Origin: Saccharothrix australiensis | Lineage (GTDB): Bacteria > Actinomycetota > Actinomycetes > Mycobacteriales > Pseudonocardiaceae | Assembly: GCF_003634935.1 (NCBI RefSeq) | Contig: NZ_RBXO01000001.1 | Span: 1,240,001-1,304,000, forward strand | DNA: 64,000 nt | Direction of reading: 5' to 3' | Part shown: piece after piece, positions 42,404 through 51,284 of the stretch | Layout of the letters: each line of letters begins with the position of its first letter | How positions within the stretch are numbered: position 1 is the stretch's first letter | Notes under the pieces: model-generated | What the model was told of the DNA's origin: nothing | Database searches by the model: none | Seen by the model: only the letters and a program-made list of their open reading frames with translations | Made by a program: the position numbers and the translations under genes

Positions 42404-43566
42404 ACGTTCTCCTCGTCGAAGAGCGACCAGCCGGGCGCCGCCGGGGCGACGGCGGGGTGCTCTACCTCGCGTTCCGGATCGCCGTCGGGCGACGGCGCCC
42501 AGCGGTGCGCGGCGGCGCACAGCGACCAGCCGTCGTCGGTGCGCGCCGCGAGTCCCATGCGGCGCAGCAGTTCCAGCACCTCGTCGGCCAACCGGTCCAG
42601 GTCGTCGGTGAACTGCTTGGACCAGGCCGCCGGGTAGTCCTCGACCAGCCGGCCGCACAGCGCGACCAGCTCCGCCCGCTCGACGGGGTGCCGCCCCGCC
42701 ACGGGCTCGCCGGCCAGCAGGTCGGGCAGCGCCAGGAGCGCGATCCGGGCCACCGTCGAGGTGCCGGGGAAGTACAGGTCGGTCAGGTAGTCCTCGGGGT
42801 CGGCCACCAGGACGCCCTCCGCGCGCGACTCCGTGCGGAGCCCGAACGACGCCTCCAGCAGCGCGGACTCCTTGCGCTGGTGGCGCCGCAGCCACTCCGC
42901 CTGCTCGCCGGGCAGGTCGGCGTAGAGCACCACGGGGTTCTCCACGAGCTTGCGCCGCACCGCGTGCTCCACGCCGCGCGGTCCGGGGCGGGCGGCCAGC
43001 TCCACCAGGTCCGCGCGGGACGACGCCTCCGCCACCGGACCGGTCAGCAACTGCCCGAGCAGGTCGGTGTCCACGGTGATCAGCGCCTCGGTCTGGAGGT
43101 CGACGGTGCCCTCGGTCTCGTGCAGCACGCCCAGCGACACGAGGTGCCGCAGCGCCGCCGCCAGCGCCCGCCGGTCGGCCACGTCGTCCACCACCTCGAT
43201 GCCCGCCTCCACCGCCGCCGCGCGGATGTCGGACACCAGGCGCGACAGCAGCGCCTGCCGGCCGATGCCGGTCAGCACGGCCAGGGTCAGCGCCAGGTAG
43301 GCGTAGCCGCGCGGCGACATGCCCAGCACGCCGCGCGAGTCGTCCGGGCCGGGACCGGCCTTGTACAGGCGCGCGAACCGCCGCTCCACCACCAGCCGGT
43401 AGCCGAGCCGGCTCGCGAACAGGTCCTGGAGGGCGAACCGGTGCCGGTAGACCAGGGTCAGCAGCTCGCCGTCCGGCCCGTCGGCGCGCAGCAACGGCCG
43501 CCGCAGCAGGGTCCGGGCGCAGCGCACCACGTTCGCGGCGTCGATCTCGGAGAGGTCGTCGAACAT
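42400..43566 (-). CDS. jetB: JetB-like protein (DUF2398/TIGR02678, Wadjet type II)
   Basis: A 388-residue protein of the TIGR02678/DUF2398 family, the KITE (MukE-like) subunit of type II Wadjet systems. Winged-helix character is visible in ARTLLRRPLLRADGPDGELLTLVYRHRFALQDLFASRLGYRL and in a second region ALAAALRHLVSLGVLHETEGTVDL. It ends GWSLFDEENV. The ATG overlaps the jetA stop (TGATG) and its stop overlaps jetC (GTGA), so the subunits are made in fixed proportion. It probably bridges the kleisin JetA and DNA near the JetC heads. Confidence 0.88.
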   Translation of the reverse strand: MFDDLSEIDAANVVRCARTLLRRPLLRADGPDGELLTLVYRHRFALQDLFASRLGYRLVVERRFARLYKAGPGPDDSRGVLGMSPRGYAYLALTLAVLTGIGRQALLSRLVSDIRAAAVEAGIEVVDDVADRRALAAALRHLVSLGVLHETEGTVDLQTEALITVDTDLLGQLLTGPVAEASSRADLVELAARPGPRGVEHAVRRKLVENPVVLYADLPGEQAEWLRRHQRKESALLEASFGLRTESRAEGVLVADPEDYLTDLYFPGTSTVARIALLALPDLLAGEPVAGRHPVERAELVALCGRLVEDYPAAWSKQFTDDLDRLADEVLELLRRMGLAARTDDGWSLCAAAHRWAPSPDGDPEREVEHPAVAPAAPGWSLFDEENV

Positions 43567-45053
43567 CAGTCGAGCACCAGCGCGGAGTCGTGCAGCGTCA
43601 ACGTGCCCGCGTGCGAGCGGATGCGGGTCGACCGGCCCTCGGCGTGCGACACCGTCACCCGCAGGCCGCGCACGGGATCGGTCGCCGAGCCGGGGTCGGC
43701 CGCCGTGTCGCGCTGCGCCATCGCGAGGGTGAGCAGCTCGCACAGCACGCCCAGCGCCTCGCCGGACAGCGTGGCGGCGGCGAGGTCGGGCGCGGCGGCG
43801 GCCAGCTCGGCGACCGACGCCGCCCGGCGCTCGTCGGCCTCGCGGGCTTCGGCCAGCAGCGACTGCTCGGTCATCGGGTCGTCCAGGATCTTCGACGTGC
43901 GGCCCCGCGCGCCCCGGTCGGCCCGGCTGCGCACGCTCACCGTCACGTCGTGCACCGGGCCGTCGCGCCACGGCGTGCGCTCGTTGTCGCTGTCGTGCTC
44001 GGGCGCGGGCGAGAGGTGGCGCGCCGAGTACAGGCCGAACGCCGCCGCGTACAGCTCGTGCGCCTCGGCGCGGGTGCCGCCGTCGAACCACGCGGCGAGC
44101 TTGAGCAGCTCCGCCCGCCTGCTCGGCAGCAGGCCGCCGCCCGAGGTGGCGCGCTTCACGCTGGCCAGCAGCGAGCCGATGGCCCGCGCCGTCGCGTCGC
44201 GCAGCGCCGTCACCTGGCTCGGGCGTCCCGGCCGGTCCACGAACCAGTCGGTCAGCTCCTGCCAGTCCTCGGCCGACCGGCCGCGGGCGCGCTCCACCCG
44301 GTCGCCGAGGTCGGCCCGGCCCAGCAGGCGCAGCAGCTCGCCGCGGGCCGCCGCCAGGCCGGCCAGGGCCCGCGCGATCGCCGGGGTGTGCCGGAGCACG
44401 TCCTCCACGACCATCTGGATGTACTCGACCAGCAGGTTGCGGAACCCGGCGATCTCCTCGGGCGCGAGGTGGTGCCGGGTGACCACCTGGCCCAGGTAGG
44501 CGTAGAAGTCGCGGACCGTCGCCGCCAGCTCGGCGTGCTGGAGGAACAGCGTGGTGACCTGCTCGGCCAGCGCCTCGCGCGGCCGGCGCGCCTCGCTCAG
44601 CAGCGCCTCGGACAGGGACCGGCCCAGCGCGCCGAGGCCGCGTTCCACGGCGGGCAGCAGCTCCCTGGACACCTCGCGCGCGCCCTCCGGCACGCGCAGC
44701 AGCTCGTCCACGTCCCGCTGCACGCGCACCGCGAGCTTGGACACCTGGTAGCGCACGCTGCCGTGCTGGAACTCGGCGATGCTGGACGCGACCACCTCGC
44801 GCCTGCCCTGCACCAGATTTCCCCACTCGACCAGCTGCCTGAGCCGGTTGATCACGTTCTCGATGCGCGACTCGCCGGGCTCGACCCTGCCCTCGCGCTC
44901 CGCGCCGGCCAGCGCGCCCGCCACCTCGCCCGCCGACAGGTCGGCCAGCAGGGTGGACGTGAACAGCCGCATGATCGCCAGGTACGTGCGCTGGTGGTCG
45001 CGCGCGTCGAGGTACGCGTAGAGCTTCAGGCGGGCCGGTTCCACGGGTGGCAC
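43566..45053 (-). CDS. jetA: JetA-like protein (DUF2397/TIGR02677, Wadjet type II kleisin)
   Basis: A 495-residue protein of the TIGR02677/DUF2397 family, the kleisin (MukF-like) subunit of type II Wadjet. The opening KLYAYLDARDHQRTYLAIMRLF, the winged-helix segment SRIENVINRLRQLVEWGNLV, and a long helical middle (about 115-330) fit the family. The C-terminus (VTVSVRSRADRG, TLHDSALVLD) would cap a JetC head. GTG 45053 is chosen; GTG 45068 is an in-frame alternative five codons upstream. It is the first gene of the operon, divergent from cobD with at most 42 bases between starts, so promoters must overlap. Confidence 0.87.
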   Translation of the reverse strand: MPPVEPARLKLYAYLDARDHQRTYLAIMRLFTSTLLADLSAGEVAGALAGAEREGRVEPGESRIENVINRLRQLVEWGNLVQGRREVVASSIAEFQHGSVRYQVSKLAVRVQRDVDELLRVPEGAREVSRELLPAVERGLGALGRSLSEALLSEARRPREALAEQVTTLFLQHAELAATVRDFYAYLGQVVTRHHLAPEEIAGFRNLLVEYIQMVVEDVLRHTPAIARALAGLAAARGELLRLLGRADLGDRVERARGRSAEDWQELTDWFVDRPGRPSQVTALRDATARAIGSLLASVKRATSGGGLLPSRRAELLKLAAWFDGGTRAEAHELYAAAFGLYSARHLSPAPEHDSDNERTPWRDGPVHDVTVSVRSRADRGARGRTSKILDDPMTEQSLLAEAREADERRAASVAELAAAAPDLAAATLSGEALGVLCELLTLAMAQRDTAADPGSATDPVRGLRVTVSHAEGRSTRIRSHAGTLTLHDSALVLD

Positions 45054-45095
45054 CCTAATGCGGGTCACCGACAGTCGCCGGGATACCGTGCCCGG

Positions 45096-46073
45096 GTGAG
45101 CGTGGGACGCGCGGTGGGTCTGGTGCTGGGCGTGGCCGCGGACGCGGTGTTCGGCGATCCGCGGAAGTACCACCCCGTGGCGGGGTTCGGGCAGGCGGCC
45201 GCCGCCTTGGAGCGCAGGACGTACCGGGACCACCGGCTCGCGGGTGCCGCGCACACCGCGGCGCTGGTGGGCGGTGTCGTGCTGGCGGGTGCCGCCGTCG
45301 AACGGCTGGGCGGGCGCGGTCAGGTCCTCCGGGCGCTGACGACCGCCGCCGCGACGTGGGTCGTGCTCGGCGGGTCGTCGCTGGCCGACGAGGGCACCGC
45401 GATGGGGCGCGAGCTGAACGGCGGCGACCTGGCCGCCGCGCGCCGCCGCCTGCCCAACCTGTGCGGGCGGGAACCGGCCCGGCTGGACGTGCTCGGCCTG
45501 GCCAAGGCGACCGTCGAGTCCGTGGCGGAGAACACGTCCGACGCCGTGGTCGCCCCGCTGTTCTGGGGCGCGGTCGCCGGGGTGCCCGGACTGCTCGGGT
45601 ATCGGGCCGTGAACACGCTCGACGCCATGATCGGCCACCTCAACCCGCGCTACCGGCGGTTCGGCTGGGCCGCCGCGCGGCTGGACGACGTGGCGAACCT
45701 CGTGCCCTCCCGGCTGGCCGCGCTGCTGACGGCGGCCGGCGCGCCGGTCGTCGGCGGGTCGTCGGGCGAGGCGTGGCGCACCTGGCGGCGCGACGCGGCG
45801 GCCCACCCGAGCCCGAACGCGGGGCAGGTGGAGGCGGCCTTCGCGGGCGCGCTGGAGATCCGGTTGGGCGGGCGCACGGTGTACTCGCACGGCGCGGAGG
45901 ACCGCCCGGTGCTCGGCCACGGCCGCAACCCGGACGCCGGTCACGTGACCAGGGCGGTGGAGCTGTCGCGGGTGGTCGGCGCGGGCGCCGCCGCCGTCAC
46001 CGCGGCGCTGGCGCTGCTCCGTCCTCGGCGCGTTCGTCCTCGGCGAGCAGCTCGGCGACGGACTTCCGCTTGA
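45096..46073 (+). CDS. cobD: Cobalamin biosynthesis protein CobD/CbiB
   Basis: A 325-residue membrane protein of the CbiB/CobD family, which attaches the aminopropanol arm to adenosylcobyric acid. Characteristic segments: GDPRKYHPVAGFGQAAAALER near the start, LAKATVESVAENTSDAVVAPLFW (conserved VENTSD core), YRAVNTLDAMIGH, and the late NPDAGHVTRAVELSRVV. Several hydrophobic helices are present. GTG 45096. Its end overlaps the convergent SURF1 gene by 77 bases. Other cobalamin genes here (cobC) lie 3 kb downstream. Confidence 0.9.
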   Translation: MSVGRAVGLVLGVAADAVFGDPRKYHPVAGFGQAAAALERRTYRDHRLAGAAHTAALVGGVVLAGAAVERLGGRGQVLRALTTAAATWVVLGGSSLADEGTAMGRELNGGDLAAARRRLPNLCGREPARLDVLGLAKATVESVAENTSDAVVAPLFWGAVAGVPGLLGYRAVNTLDAMIGHLNPRYRRFGWAAARLDDVANLVPSRLAALLTAAGAPVVGGSSGEAWRTWRRDAAAHPSPNAGQVEAAFAGALEIRLGGRTVYSHGAEDRPVLGHGRNPDAGHVTRAVELSRVVGAGAAAVTAALALLRPRRVRPRRAARRRTSA

Positions 46074-46806
46074 CGCGCGGCTCGTTCAGCGCGCCGCCGG
46101 GCCGGGCCTCCCGGACCGTGAAGTACAGCCAGCCGGCCAGCGCCATCGCGCCGAACGCGATCCACTGGAGCGCGTAGGAGAAGAACGGGCCCGCGTCGAG
46201 CCTGGGCAGCGGCAGCGCGCCCTCGACGCCCGGCTGGCCCTCGGTGAGCTCGAAGTAGCCGGGGCGGAGGTCGATGCCCGTCGCGCGGGCGACCACGGCC
46301 GGGTTGATCGCGTACACCTCGCGGTGGCCGTCGCGCTCGATCGCGTCGCGGTCGTCGGACTCGCCGGCCCGCACGCGGGCGATGATCGTCACGGTGCCCT
46401 CGGGCACGGGCTTCAGGTCCGGCACCTTCAGGCCGTTCACCGGCCGCACGTAGCCCCGGTCCACCAGCACCGTCGGGCCGCCGGCCAGCGCGAACGGCGT
46501 CAGCACCTCGGAGGCGGCCTCGCCCTGGACGGTGCGCAGGCGGGCGACGGCCTGCCCCTCGGGCAGGTAGCGGCCGGTCAGGGAGACGAGCCGCCACTCG
46601 TTGGCCGCGTTCGGCTGGTCGAGGACCGACTCGACCGGGACCGGGTCGGCGCGCACGGACGCGGTGACGGCGTCGTTCTGCGCCTCGCGCTCGCGGTCGC
46701 GGCTGAACTGCCACGGCGCGAGCAGCGTGAAGCAGGCGCCCGCGAACACCCAGACCGCCAGCGTCAACGCCAGCCAGCCGGGCCGCAGCAGAAACCTCAA
46801 GCGCAC
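45997..46806 (-). CDS. SURF1-family cytochrome oxidase assembly protein
   Basis: A 269-residue SURF1 homolog that helps assemble haem a3 into cytochrome c oxidase. It has two membrane helices, LALTLAVWVFAGACFTLL (about 12-29) and YALQWIAFGAMALAGWLYF (about 212-230), with an extracytoplasmic domain between. SURF1 motifs are visible: APWQFSRDREREAQN near the first helix, VLVDRGYVRP in the middle, and LQWIAFG in the second helix. Adjacent to cobD as in mycobacteria (Rv2235/Rv2236c). GTG 46806. Confidence 0.9.
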   Translation of the reverse strand: MRLRFLLRPGWLALTLAVWVFAGACFTLLAPWQFSRDREREAQNDAVTASVRADPVPVESVLDQPNAANEWRLVSLTGRYLPEGQAVARLRTVQGEAASEVLTPFALAGGPTVLVDRGYVRPVNGLKVPDLKPVPEGTVTIIARVRAGESDDRDAIERDGHREVYAINPAVVARATGIDLRPGYFELTEGQPGVEGALPLPRLDAGPFFSYALQWIAFGAMALAGWLYFTVREARPGGALNEPRVKRKSVAELLAEDERAEDGAAPAPR

Positions 46807-47065
46807 GTGTCCACGGTAAGCCCTGGGTCGTGGTGACCCGCACCCGGTCGAGCGCGTCGGGCTGCCCCGCGGCTGCTCACGGGCCGCGCGAGGCCGAGGT
46901 GCTCACGGAATATGATCGCGGCCACGGGGGAACGGCGGATGGTGCCGGTGCGGATCACGTGGAGCGTCACGGCAGGGGAGCTTGTCGGGTCGCGCGTTCC
47001 GGGCGAGGGCGTCGGAGAGCGCGCGGCGACGCTCGACCGTCGTCGACCGGCCGGGTGGGGGATCG

Positions 47066-47545
47066 ATGTCAGGCGTGGTCGGCGGGCTGGTGGCGCTCGT
47101 CGCGGTGGTCTCGGTGGTGCTGCCGGCGGTGCTCGTCGTGCGGTGGTGGCGGTCGTGGCCGGAGACGCCGTCGTTCGCCCGGCCCCGGCCGGCGGTGCCG
47201 AGCGGTGACCTGGTGCCCGACCCGAACGCCGGGTTCTTCGTGGACCGCGGGTTCCTGTTCCGGAAACGCGATTTCTTCGTCGCCACCGGGTGCCCGCCGG
47301 TGCGTATCGCGGATTTGCCGTCACTCGATGTGCGCAGGCGGGGACGGCCCGTGCTGGTGGCGCGCGTGGGACTGCGGTCGTGGTGGTGGTTCGAAGAGGG
47401 TTTTTACCGCGAATCGGCGGGCTTGCGGGAGAAGGACGTGCTCGCGCTGGTGCGGGACCGAGAACGCCGTGAGCAGGCGAAACGCGATCGGGCGCGGCTG
47501 TTGTCCGAGGCGGAGGCGAGTCTCCGCAAGCGCGCTCCGGAGTAA
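47066..47545 (+). CDS. Hypothetical membrane protein
   Basis: A 159-residue protein of unknown family. One N-terminal membrane helix (VVGGLVALVAVVSVVLPAVLVV, about 4-25) is followed by a cytosolic domain with an aromatic/basic core (GFFVDRGFLFRKRDFFV) and a charged helical end (VRDRERREQAKRDRARLL). ATG 47066 is used because it begins the membrane helix and follows GGGGG; the upstream open frame is Arg-rich. It lies upstream of the TTA-containing microprotein, co-directional. Confidence 0.7.
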   Translation: MSGVVGGLVALVAVVSVVLPAVLVVRWWRSWPETPSFARPRPAVPSGDLVPDPNAGFFVDRGFLFRKRDFFVATGCPPVRIADLPSLDVRRRGRPVLVARVGLRSWWWFEEGFYRESAGLREKDVLALVRDRERREQAKRDRARLLSEAEASLRKRAPE

Positions 47546-47619
47546 GTTTCCGGTGTTTAGTAACGATCCTGGGTTTGTGCGCGACCATATTCGCGTAGTG
47601 ACACCCTGGGGAGAGGGAC

Positions 47620-47736
47620 ATGGGCGACCCCTTACTGCGGGACTTCGCGGCGGGTGATGTGGGGCCTCCGGTGCGGTGGCATTGGATGGCGTGCGTGGCG
47701 CTGGTGTTGATCGCTTTCGCGGTGTCGGTGGTGTAA
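47620..47736 (+). CDS. 38-residue membrane microprotein with a TTA codon
   Basis: A short open frame with a clear ribosome site (GGGAGAGGG, about 5 bases before the ATG). The protein begins MGDPLLRDFAAGDVGPPVRW and ends in a single predicted membrane helix (HWMACVALVLIAFAVSVV). Codon 5 is TTA (47632-47634). The upstream 75 bases are AT-rich for this genome and include the inverted repeat CGCGA-CCATAT-TCGCG (47580-47595), a plausible promoter/operator. No family is recognised. Support comes from start signals, hydrophobicity and isolation rather than homology. Confidence 0.55.
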   Translation: MGDPLLRDFAAGDVGPPVRWHWMACVALVLIAFAVSVV

Positions 47737-47875
47737 CCCGGCTGGGCGTTCGGTTCGGGGCGTTCGGCTCGTGGGGCGGGGAGCGACCTGTTCGAGGTGG
47801 CGCTGTGTGGCGCGGCACCGTGGCGGCGTGGCGCTCCTCAGCCGGCTCTCAGGCGGTGCGCGCGAGGATCGGGGT

Positions 47876-48859
47876 GTGCCGACCACGACCATCCCCACCA
47901 TCCCCGCGCTGACCGGAGCGCTGCCCAGGGTCGAAGACGAGATCCGGCAGTTGGCCACGTCCTCGACGCTGCCCATCGTCAACGAGTTCTCCGGCCGCAT
48001 CACCGCCGCGGGCGGGAAGCGCTTGCGCTCGGTCGTGATGCTGGCGGGTTCGCTGGCGCTGACCGGCGAGGTCACGGACAAGGCCGTCACGGCGGCGGCG
48101 TGCGTCGAGCTGCTGCACGCCGGGTCGCTGGTGCACGACGACCTGATGGACGACGCCGTGGAGCGCCGCGGCGTCCGCACCGTGAACGCCGAGTGGGGTG
48201 TGGGGCCGGCGGTGCTGGTCGGCGACTTCATGCTGGCGCGGGCGAGCCAGGCCGCGCTCGAATCGCTCTCCCCGTTCGCGGCGGGCAAGCTGGCCGCGGC
48301 GGTGGCCGACCTGGTCGAGGGCCAGGTGCTGGAGGTGCTCGACCTCTACGACGCGCACCGGTCGCCGGACAGCGCGCTGCGGTCGATCGCGTTGAAGACG
48401 GGCGCGTTGTTCCGCGTGGGGTGCGTGCTGGCCGCGCACTGCGCCGACGCGTCCGAGGAGGTGGCGGTCCGGCTGTCGGAGTACGGGGCGCACTTCGGGC
48501 TGCTGTTCCAGATCCTGGACGACCTGCTGGACCTGGCGTCCACGAGCGAGCGGTTGGGCAAGCCGGTCGGGAACGACCTCCGGCAGGGGGTCTACTCGTT
48601 CCCGCTGCTGAGGGCGTTGACGGACGGGCAGCGGGAGTTCCTGGCGGAGCGGGGGCGCGAGCTGGGCGACGCCGAGCTGGCCGGGCTGCTGCGGGAGTTG
48701 CGGGGCGGCCGGCTGGTGGACGACACGTTGGCGTACTGCGGCGGGCTGGCCGCGCAGACCGTCCGGGCGCTGCCCGAGGTGGGGGAGTCGGACGCGTTGG
48801 GGGTGTTGCGGGAGTTGCCCCTGGCCTACGTGGAGTGGGCTCGGGCTCGGATCGGCTGA
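47876..48859 (+). CDS. Polyprenyl diphosphate synthase
   Basis: A 327-residue trans-isoprenyl diphosphate synthase. First Asp-rich motif SLVHDDLMDDAVERRG (about 79-88), preceded by GGKRLRS; second Asp-rich motif FQILDDLLDLAS (about 208-213) with KPVGNDLRQGVYSFPLL. It condenses isopentenyl diphosphate with an allylic diphosphate; chain length is not readable, but the resemblance to actinobacterial Rv0562/GrcC-type enzymes suggests a role in the menaquinone side chain. GTG 47876 follows GAGGA with 8-base spacing. No operon partner is obvious. Confidence 0.9.
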   Translation: MPTTTIPTIPALTGALPRVEDEIRQLATSSTLPIVNEFSGRITAAGGKRLRSVVMLAGSLALTGEVTDKAVTAAACVELLHAGSLVHDDLMDDAVERRGVRTVNAEWGVGPAVLVGDFMLARASQAALESLSPFAAGKLAAAVADLVEGQVLEVLDLYDAHRSPDSALRSIALKTGALFRVGCVLAAHCADASEEVAVRLSEYGAHFGLLFQILDDLLDLASTSERLGKPVGNDLRQGVYSFPLLRALTDGQREFLAERGRELGDAELAGLLRELRGGRLVDDTLAYCGGLAAQTVRALPEVGESDALGVLRELPLAYVEWARARIG

Positions 48860-49103
48860 GGGGCGTGGATGGTGGGGGGAGGGAGGGTGCGCGGCGGACG
48901 AGTGCCAAAGAGCGAAAGCGTCCTCGCCGGACGGGCAGGCCGCCAAGGAGGGGAAGGGCGCCGGGCTGCTGTGCTGCGCGAGCGGGGGTCTGGGTCTGTG
49001 CGGCGCGTGCAGAGGGCGGGTCTGTGCGTGGGCGGCTGGGGGGCGTGGGGTGCAGAGGTGCGGGTGGCGTCGGGCGGGGGGCTGATCGCCTAGACTTTTC
49101 GCG

Positions 49104-50144
49104 ATGACCAGCCATGATTCCGGTCGGGCGTTGTTGCGTCACCACGGGGACGTCGATGCTGCTCCTGGCCTTGTCGACTTCGCCGTGAACGTCCGGGTGC
49201 CGGCGCCGCCGGAGTGGTTGCGCGCTCGGTTGGCCGGTGTGCTGGACGGGTTGGGCGGGTATCCCTCCGCCGCCGCCGATCTTCGCGCTCGGGAGGTCGT
49301 CGCCGCCCGGCACGGGCGTCGGGCGGACGAGGTGCTGGTGCTCGCCGGGGCTGCCGAGGGGTTCGCGTTGCTGCCCTCGTTGCGGCCGAGGTTGGCGGCC
49401 GTGGTGCACCCCTCGTTCACCGAGCCCGAGGTCGCGCTGCGGGATGCCGGTGTGCCGGTGCGGCGGGTCCTGTTGTCGGACGAGGACGGTTACCGGTTCC
49501 GGCCCGAGGCGGTGCCGGAAGAGGCCGACCTGGTGGTGTTGGGCAACCCGACCAATCCCACGTCCGTGTCGCACCCGGCCGACGCGGTGGCCTCGCTGAG
49601 CCGGCCGGGGCGGGTGCTGGTCGTCGACGAGGCGTTCGCCGACACGATCCCCGGTGAGCCGGAGTCGTTGGCCGGGTGGGACGTGCCGGGGTTGCTGGTG
49701 TTGCGCAGCCTGACCAAGACGTGGGGGCTCGCCGGGCTGCGCGCCGGGTACGCGTTGGGCGCGCCGGAGTTGTTGGCGCGGTTGGCGCTGCACCGGCCGC
49801 AGTGGCCCGTGAGCAGCTTCGTGTTGGAGGCCGTGACGGCCTGCTGCGAGCCGGCGGCGGTGGCCGAGGCGGCAGCGTTGGCGGTGGCCGGGCAGGAGCA
49901 CACGCGGCTCGCGGCGCGGGCCCTGGGCGACCTGGTGGTGGTGCCGCCGGACGCGCCGTTCGCCCTGCTGCGGCTGCCCGACGGGGAGCGGGTCCGGTTG
50001 GCGCTGCGGGACAAGGGGATCGCCGTGCGGCGCGGGGACACGTTCCCCGGTCTGACCGCCGACCACGTGCGGGTCGCGGTGCGCCCGCCGGAGGAGTTCG
50101 GGTTGCTGGTGGACGCGTTGCGAGTCGTGTTGGAGGAGCGGTGA
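49104..50144 (+). CDS. cobC: Threonine-phosphate decarboxylase-like aminotransferase (Rv2231c/CobC)
   Basis: A 346-residue PLP enzyme of aminotransferase fold type I. Substrate/PLP landmarks: VLAGAAEGF (phosphate cup), LGNPTNPTS (Asn), VVDEAFAD (Asp), the Schiff-base Lys in LRSLTKTWGLAGLRAGY (about 207), and a C-terminal Arg in HVRVAVRPPEE. In cobalamin synthesis this enzyme makes aminopropanol phosphate from threonine phosphate, used by CobD encoded upstream. Its stop overlaps the next start (GTGA). Confidence 0.87.
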   Translation: MTSHDSGRALLRHHGDVDAAPGLVDFAVNVRVPAPPEWLRARLAGVLDGLGGYPSAAADLRAREVVAARHGRRADEVLVLAGAAEGFALLPSLRPRLAAVVHPSFTEPEVALRDAGVPVRRVLLSDEDGYRFRPEAVPEEADLVVLGNPTNPTSVSHPADAVASLSRPGRVLVVDEAFADTIPGEPESLAGWDVPGLLVLRSLTKTWGLAGLRAGYALGAPELLARLALHRPQWPVSSFVLEAVTACCEPAAVAEAAALAVAGQEHTRLAARALGDLVVVPPDAPFALLRLPDGERVRLALRDKGIAVRRGDTFPGLTADHVRVAVRPPEEFGLLVDALRVVLEER

Positions 50145-51283
50145 CCGTCACGGTCGGTGATGTGCTGGCGGTCCTGGAGGACGCCTACCCGCCCGCCACC
50201 GCCGAGTCGTGGGACGCCGTGGGGATGGTGTGCGGCGACCGGGGCGCGGCGGTGTCGAGGGTGCTGTTCTGCGTCGACCCGGACGAGTCCACTGTGGACG
50301 AGGCGGTGTCCGGTGGGGCGCAGTTGCTGGTGGCGCACCACCCGTTGCTGTTGCGCGGGGTGCACGGCGTGCCGGCCGACGACCCCAAGGGCGCGCTGGT
50401 CCACCGGCTCATCCGCGCCGGCGTCGCGCTGTACACGGCGCACACGAACGCGGACGCCGCCGACCCCGGCGTGTCCGACGCGTTGGCCGCCGCCCTGGGA
50501 CTGACCGTGACCGGTCCGCTCAGCCCCGCGCCAGGGCCCGAGCTGGACGTGCTCACGACCTACGTGCCGGTCGAGCGGGCGGAGCAGGTGTTGGGCGCGC
50601 TGCACGCGGCCGGCGCGGGCGCGCTCGGGGACTACCGGGACGCCGCGTGGGTGGTGGACGGCGTCGGGCAGTTCCGGCCGGTCGCCGGGGCCGATCCCGC
50701 GATCGGCTCGGTCGGCGAGCTGGCGCGGGTGCCCGAGACGCGGCTCGAGGTGGTGTTGGAGCGGCGTCGGCGGGCCGACGTGGTGGCCGCGCTGCGGGCC
50801 GCCCACCCGTACGAGGAGGTCGCGTTCAACCTCAACGAGGTCGCCGACGTGCCGTCCCGCCGCGGCATCGGCCGGATCGGCGAGTTGGCCGAGGCCGAGC
50901 CGCTGCGGGTGTTCGCGCGGCGCGTGGCCGACGCCCTGCCCGCGACGGCCTGGGGCGTGCGGGCGGCGGGCGACCCCGAGCGGCCCGTTCGCCGGGTGGC
51001 GGTGTGCGGCGGCGCGGGTGACGGCTACCTGTCCGCCGCCGTCCGGGCCGGGGTGGACGCGTACGTGACCGCCGACCTCCGGCACCACCCGGCGGCGGAG
51101 CACCTCGCCCGCGGCGGGCCCGCGTTGGTGGACGTGGCGCACTGGGCCAGCGAGTGGCCCTGGTGCGGGCAGGCGGCGGGCATCGTGCGGGACGCGCTCG
51201 GCGGTACGGTCGACGTCCTCGTCTCGACTCGCCGGACCGATCCGTGGACCGTCGGCGTGACGACCGGAACTGGAGGCCGCTGA
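50141..51283 (+). CDS. NIF3-like dinuclear metal-centre protein
   Basis: A 380-residue protein of the NIF3/DUF34 family. Metal-binding motifs: LVAHHPLLLRG (two His, about 63-64), ALYTAHTNADAA (His/Asp), DLRHHPAAEH, and a late DVAHWASEWP. Between them lies the inserted domain with TTYVPVERAEQVLGALHAAGAG, typical of the longer NIF3 forms. The biochemical role is unsettled; family members are linked to GTP cyclohydrolase or metal-cofactor trafficking. It belongs to the cobC-NIF3-zinc ribbon-RNase H unit. Confidence 0.9.
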   Translation: MTVTVGDVLAVLEDAYPPATAESWDAVGMVCGDRGAAVSRVLFCVDPDESTVDEAVSGGAQLLVAHHPLLLRGVHGVPADDPKGALVHRLIRAGVALYTAHTNADAADPGVSDALAAALGLTVTGPLSPAPGPELDVLTTYVPVERAEQVLGALHAAGAGALGDYRDAAWVVDGVGQFRPVAGADPAIGSVGELARVPETRLEVVLERRRRADVVAALRAAHPYEEVAFNLNEVADVPSRRGIGRIGELAEAEPLRVFARRVADALPATAWGVRAAGDPERPVRRVAVCGGAGDGYLSAAVRAGVDAYVTADLRHHPAAEHLARGGPALVDVAHWASEWPWCGQAAGIVRDALGGTVDVLVSTRRTDPWTVGVTTGTGGR

Positions 51284-51284
51284 A

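Noticed and set aside
46912..47208. 98-codon open frame upstream of the membrane protein at 47066
   Set aside because: It overlaps a better-supported membrane protein in another frame and becomes Arg/Gly-rich in the overlap.
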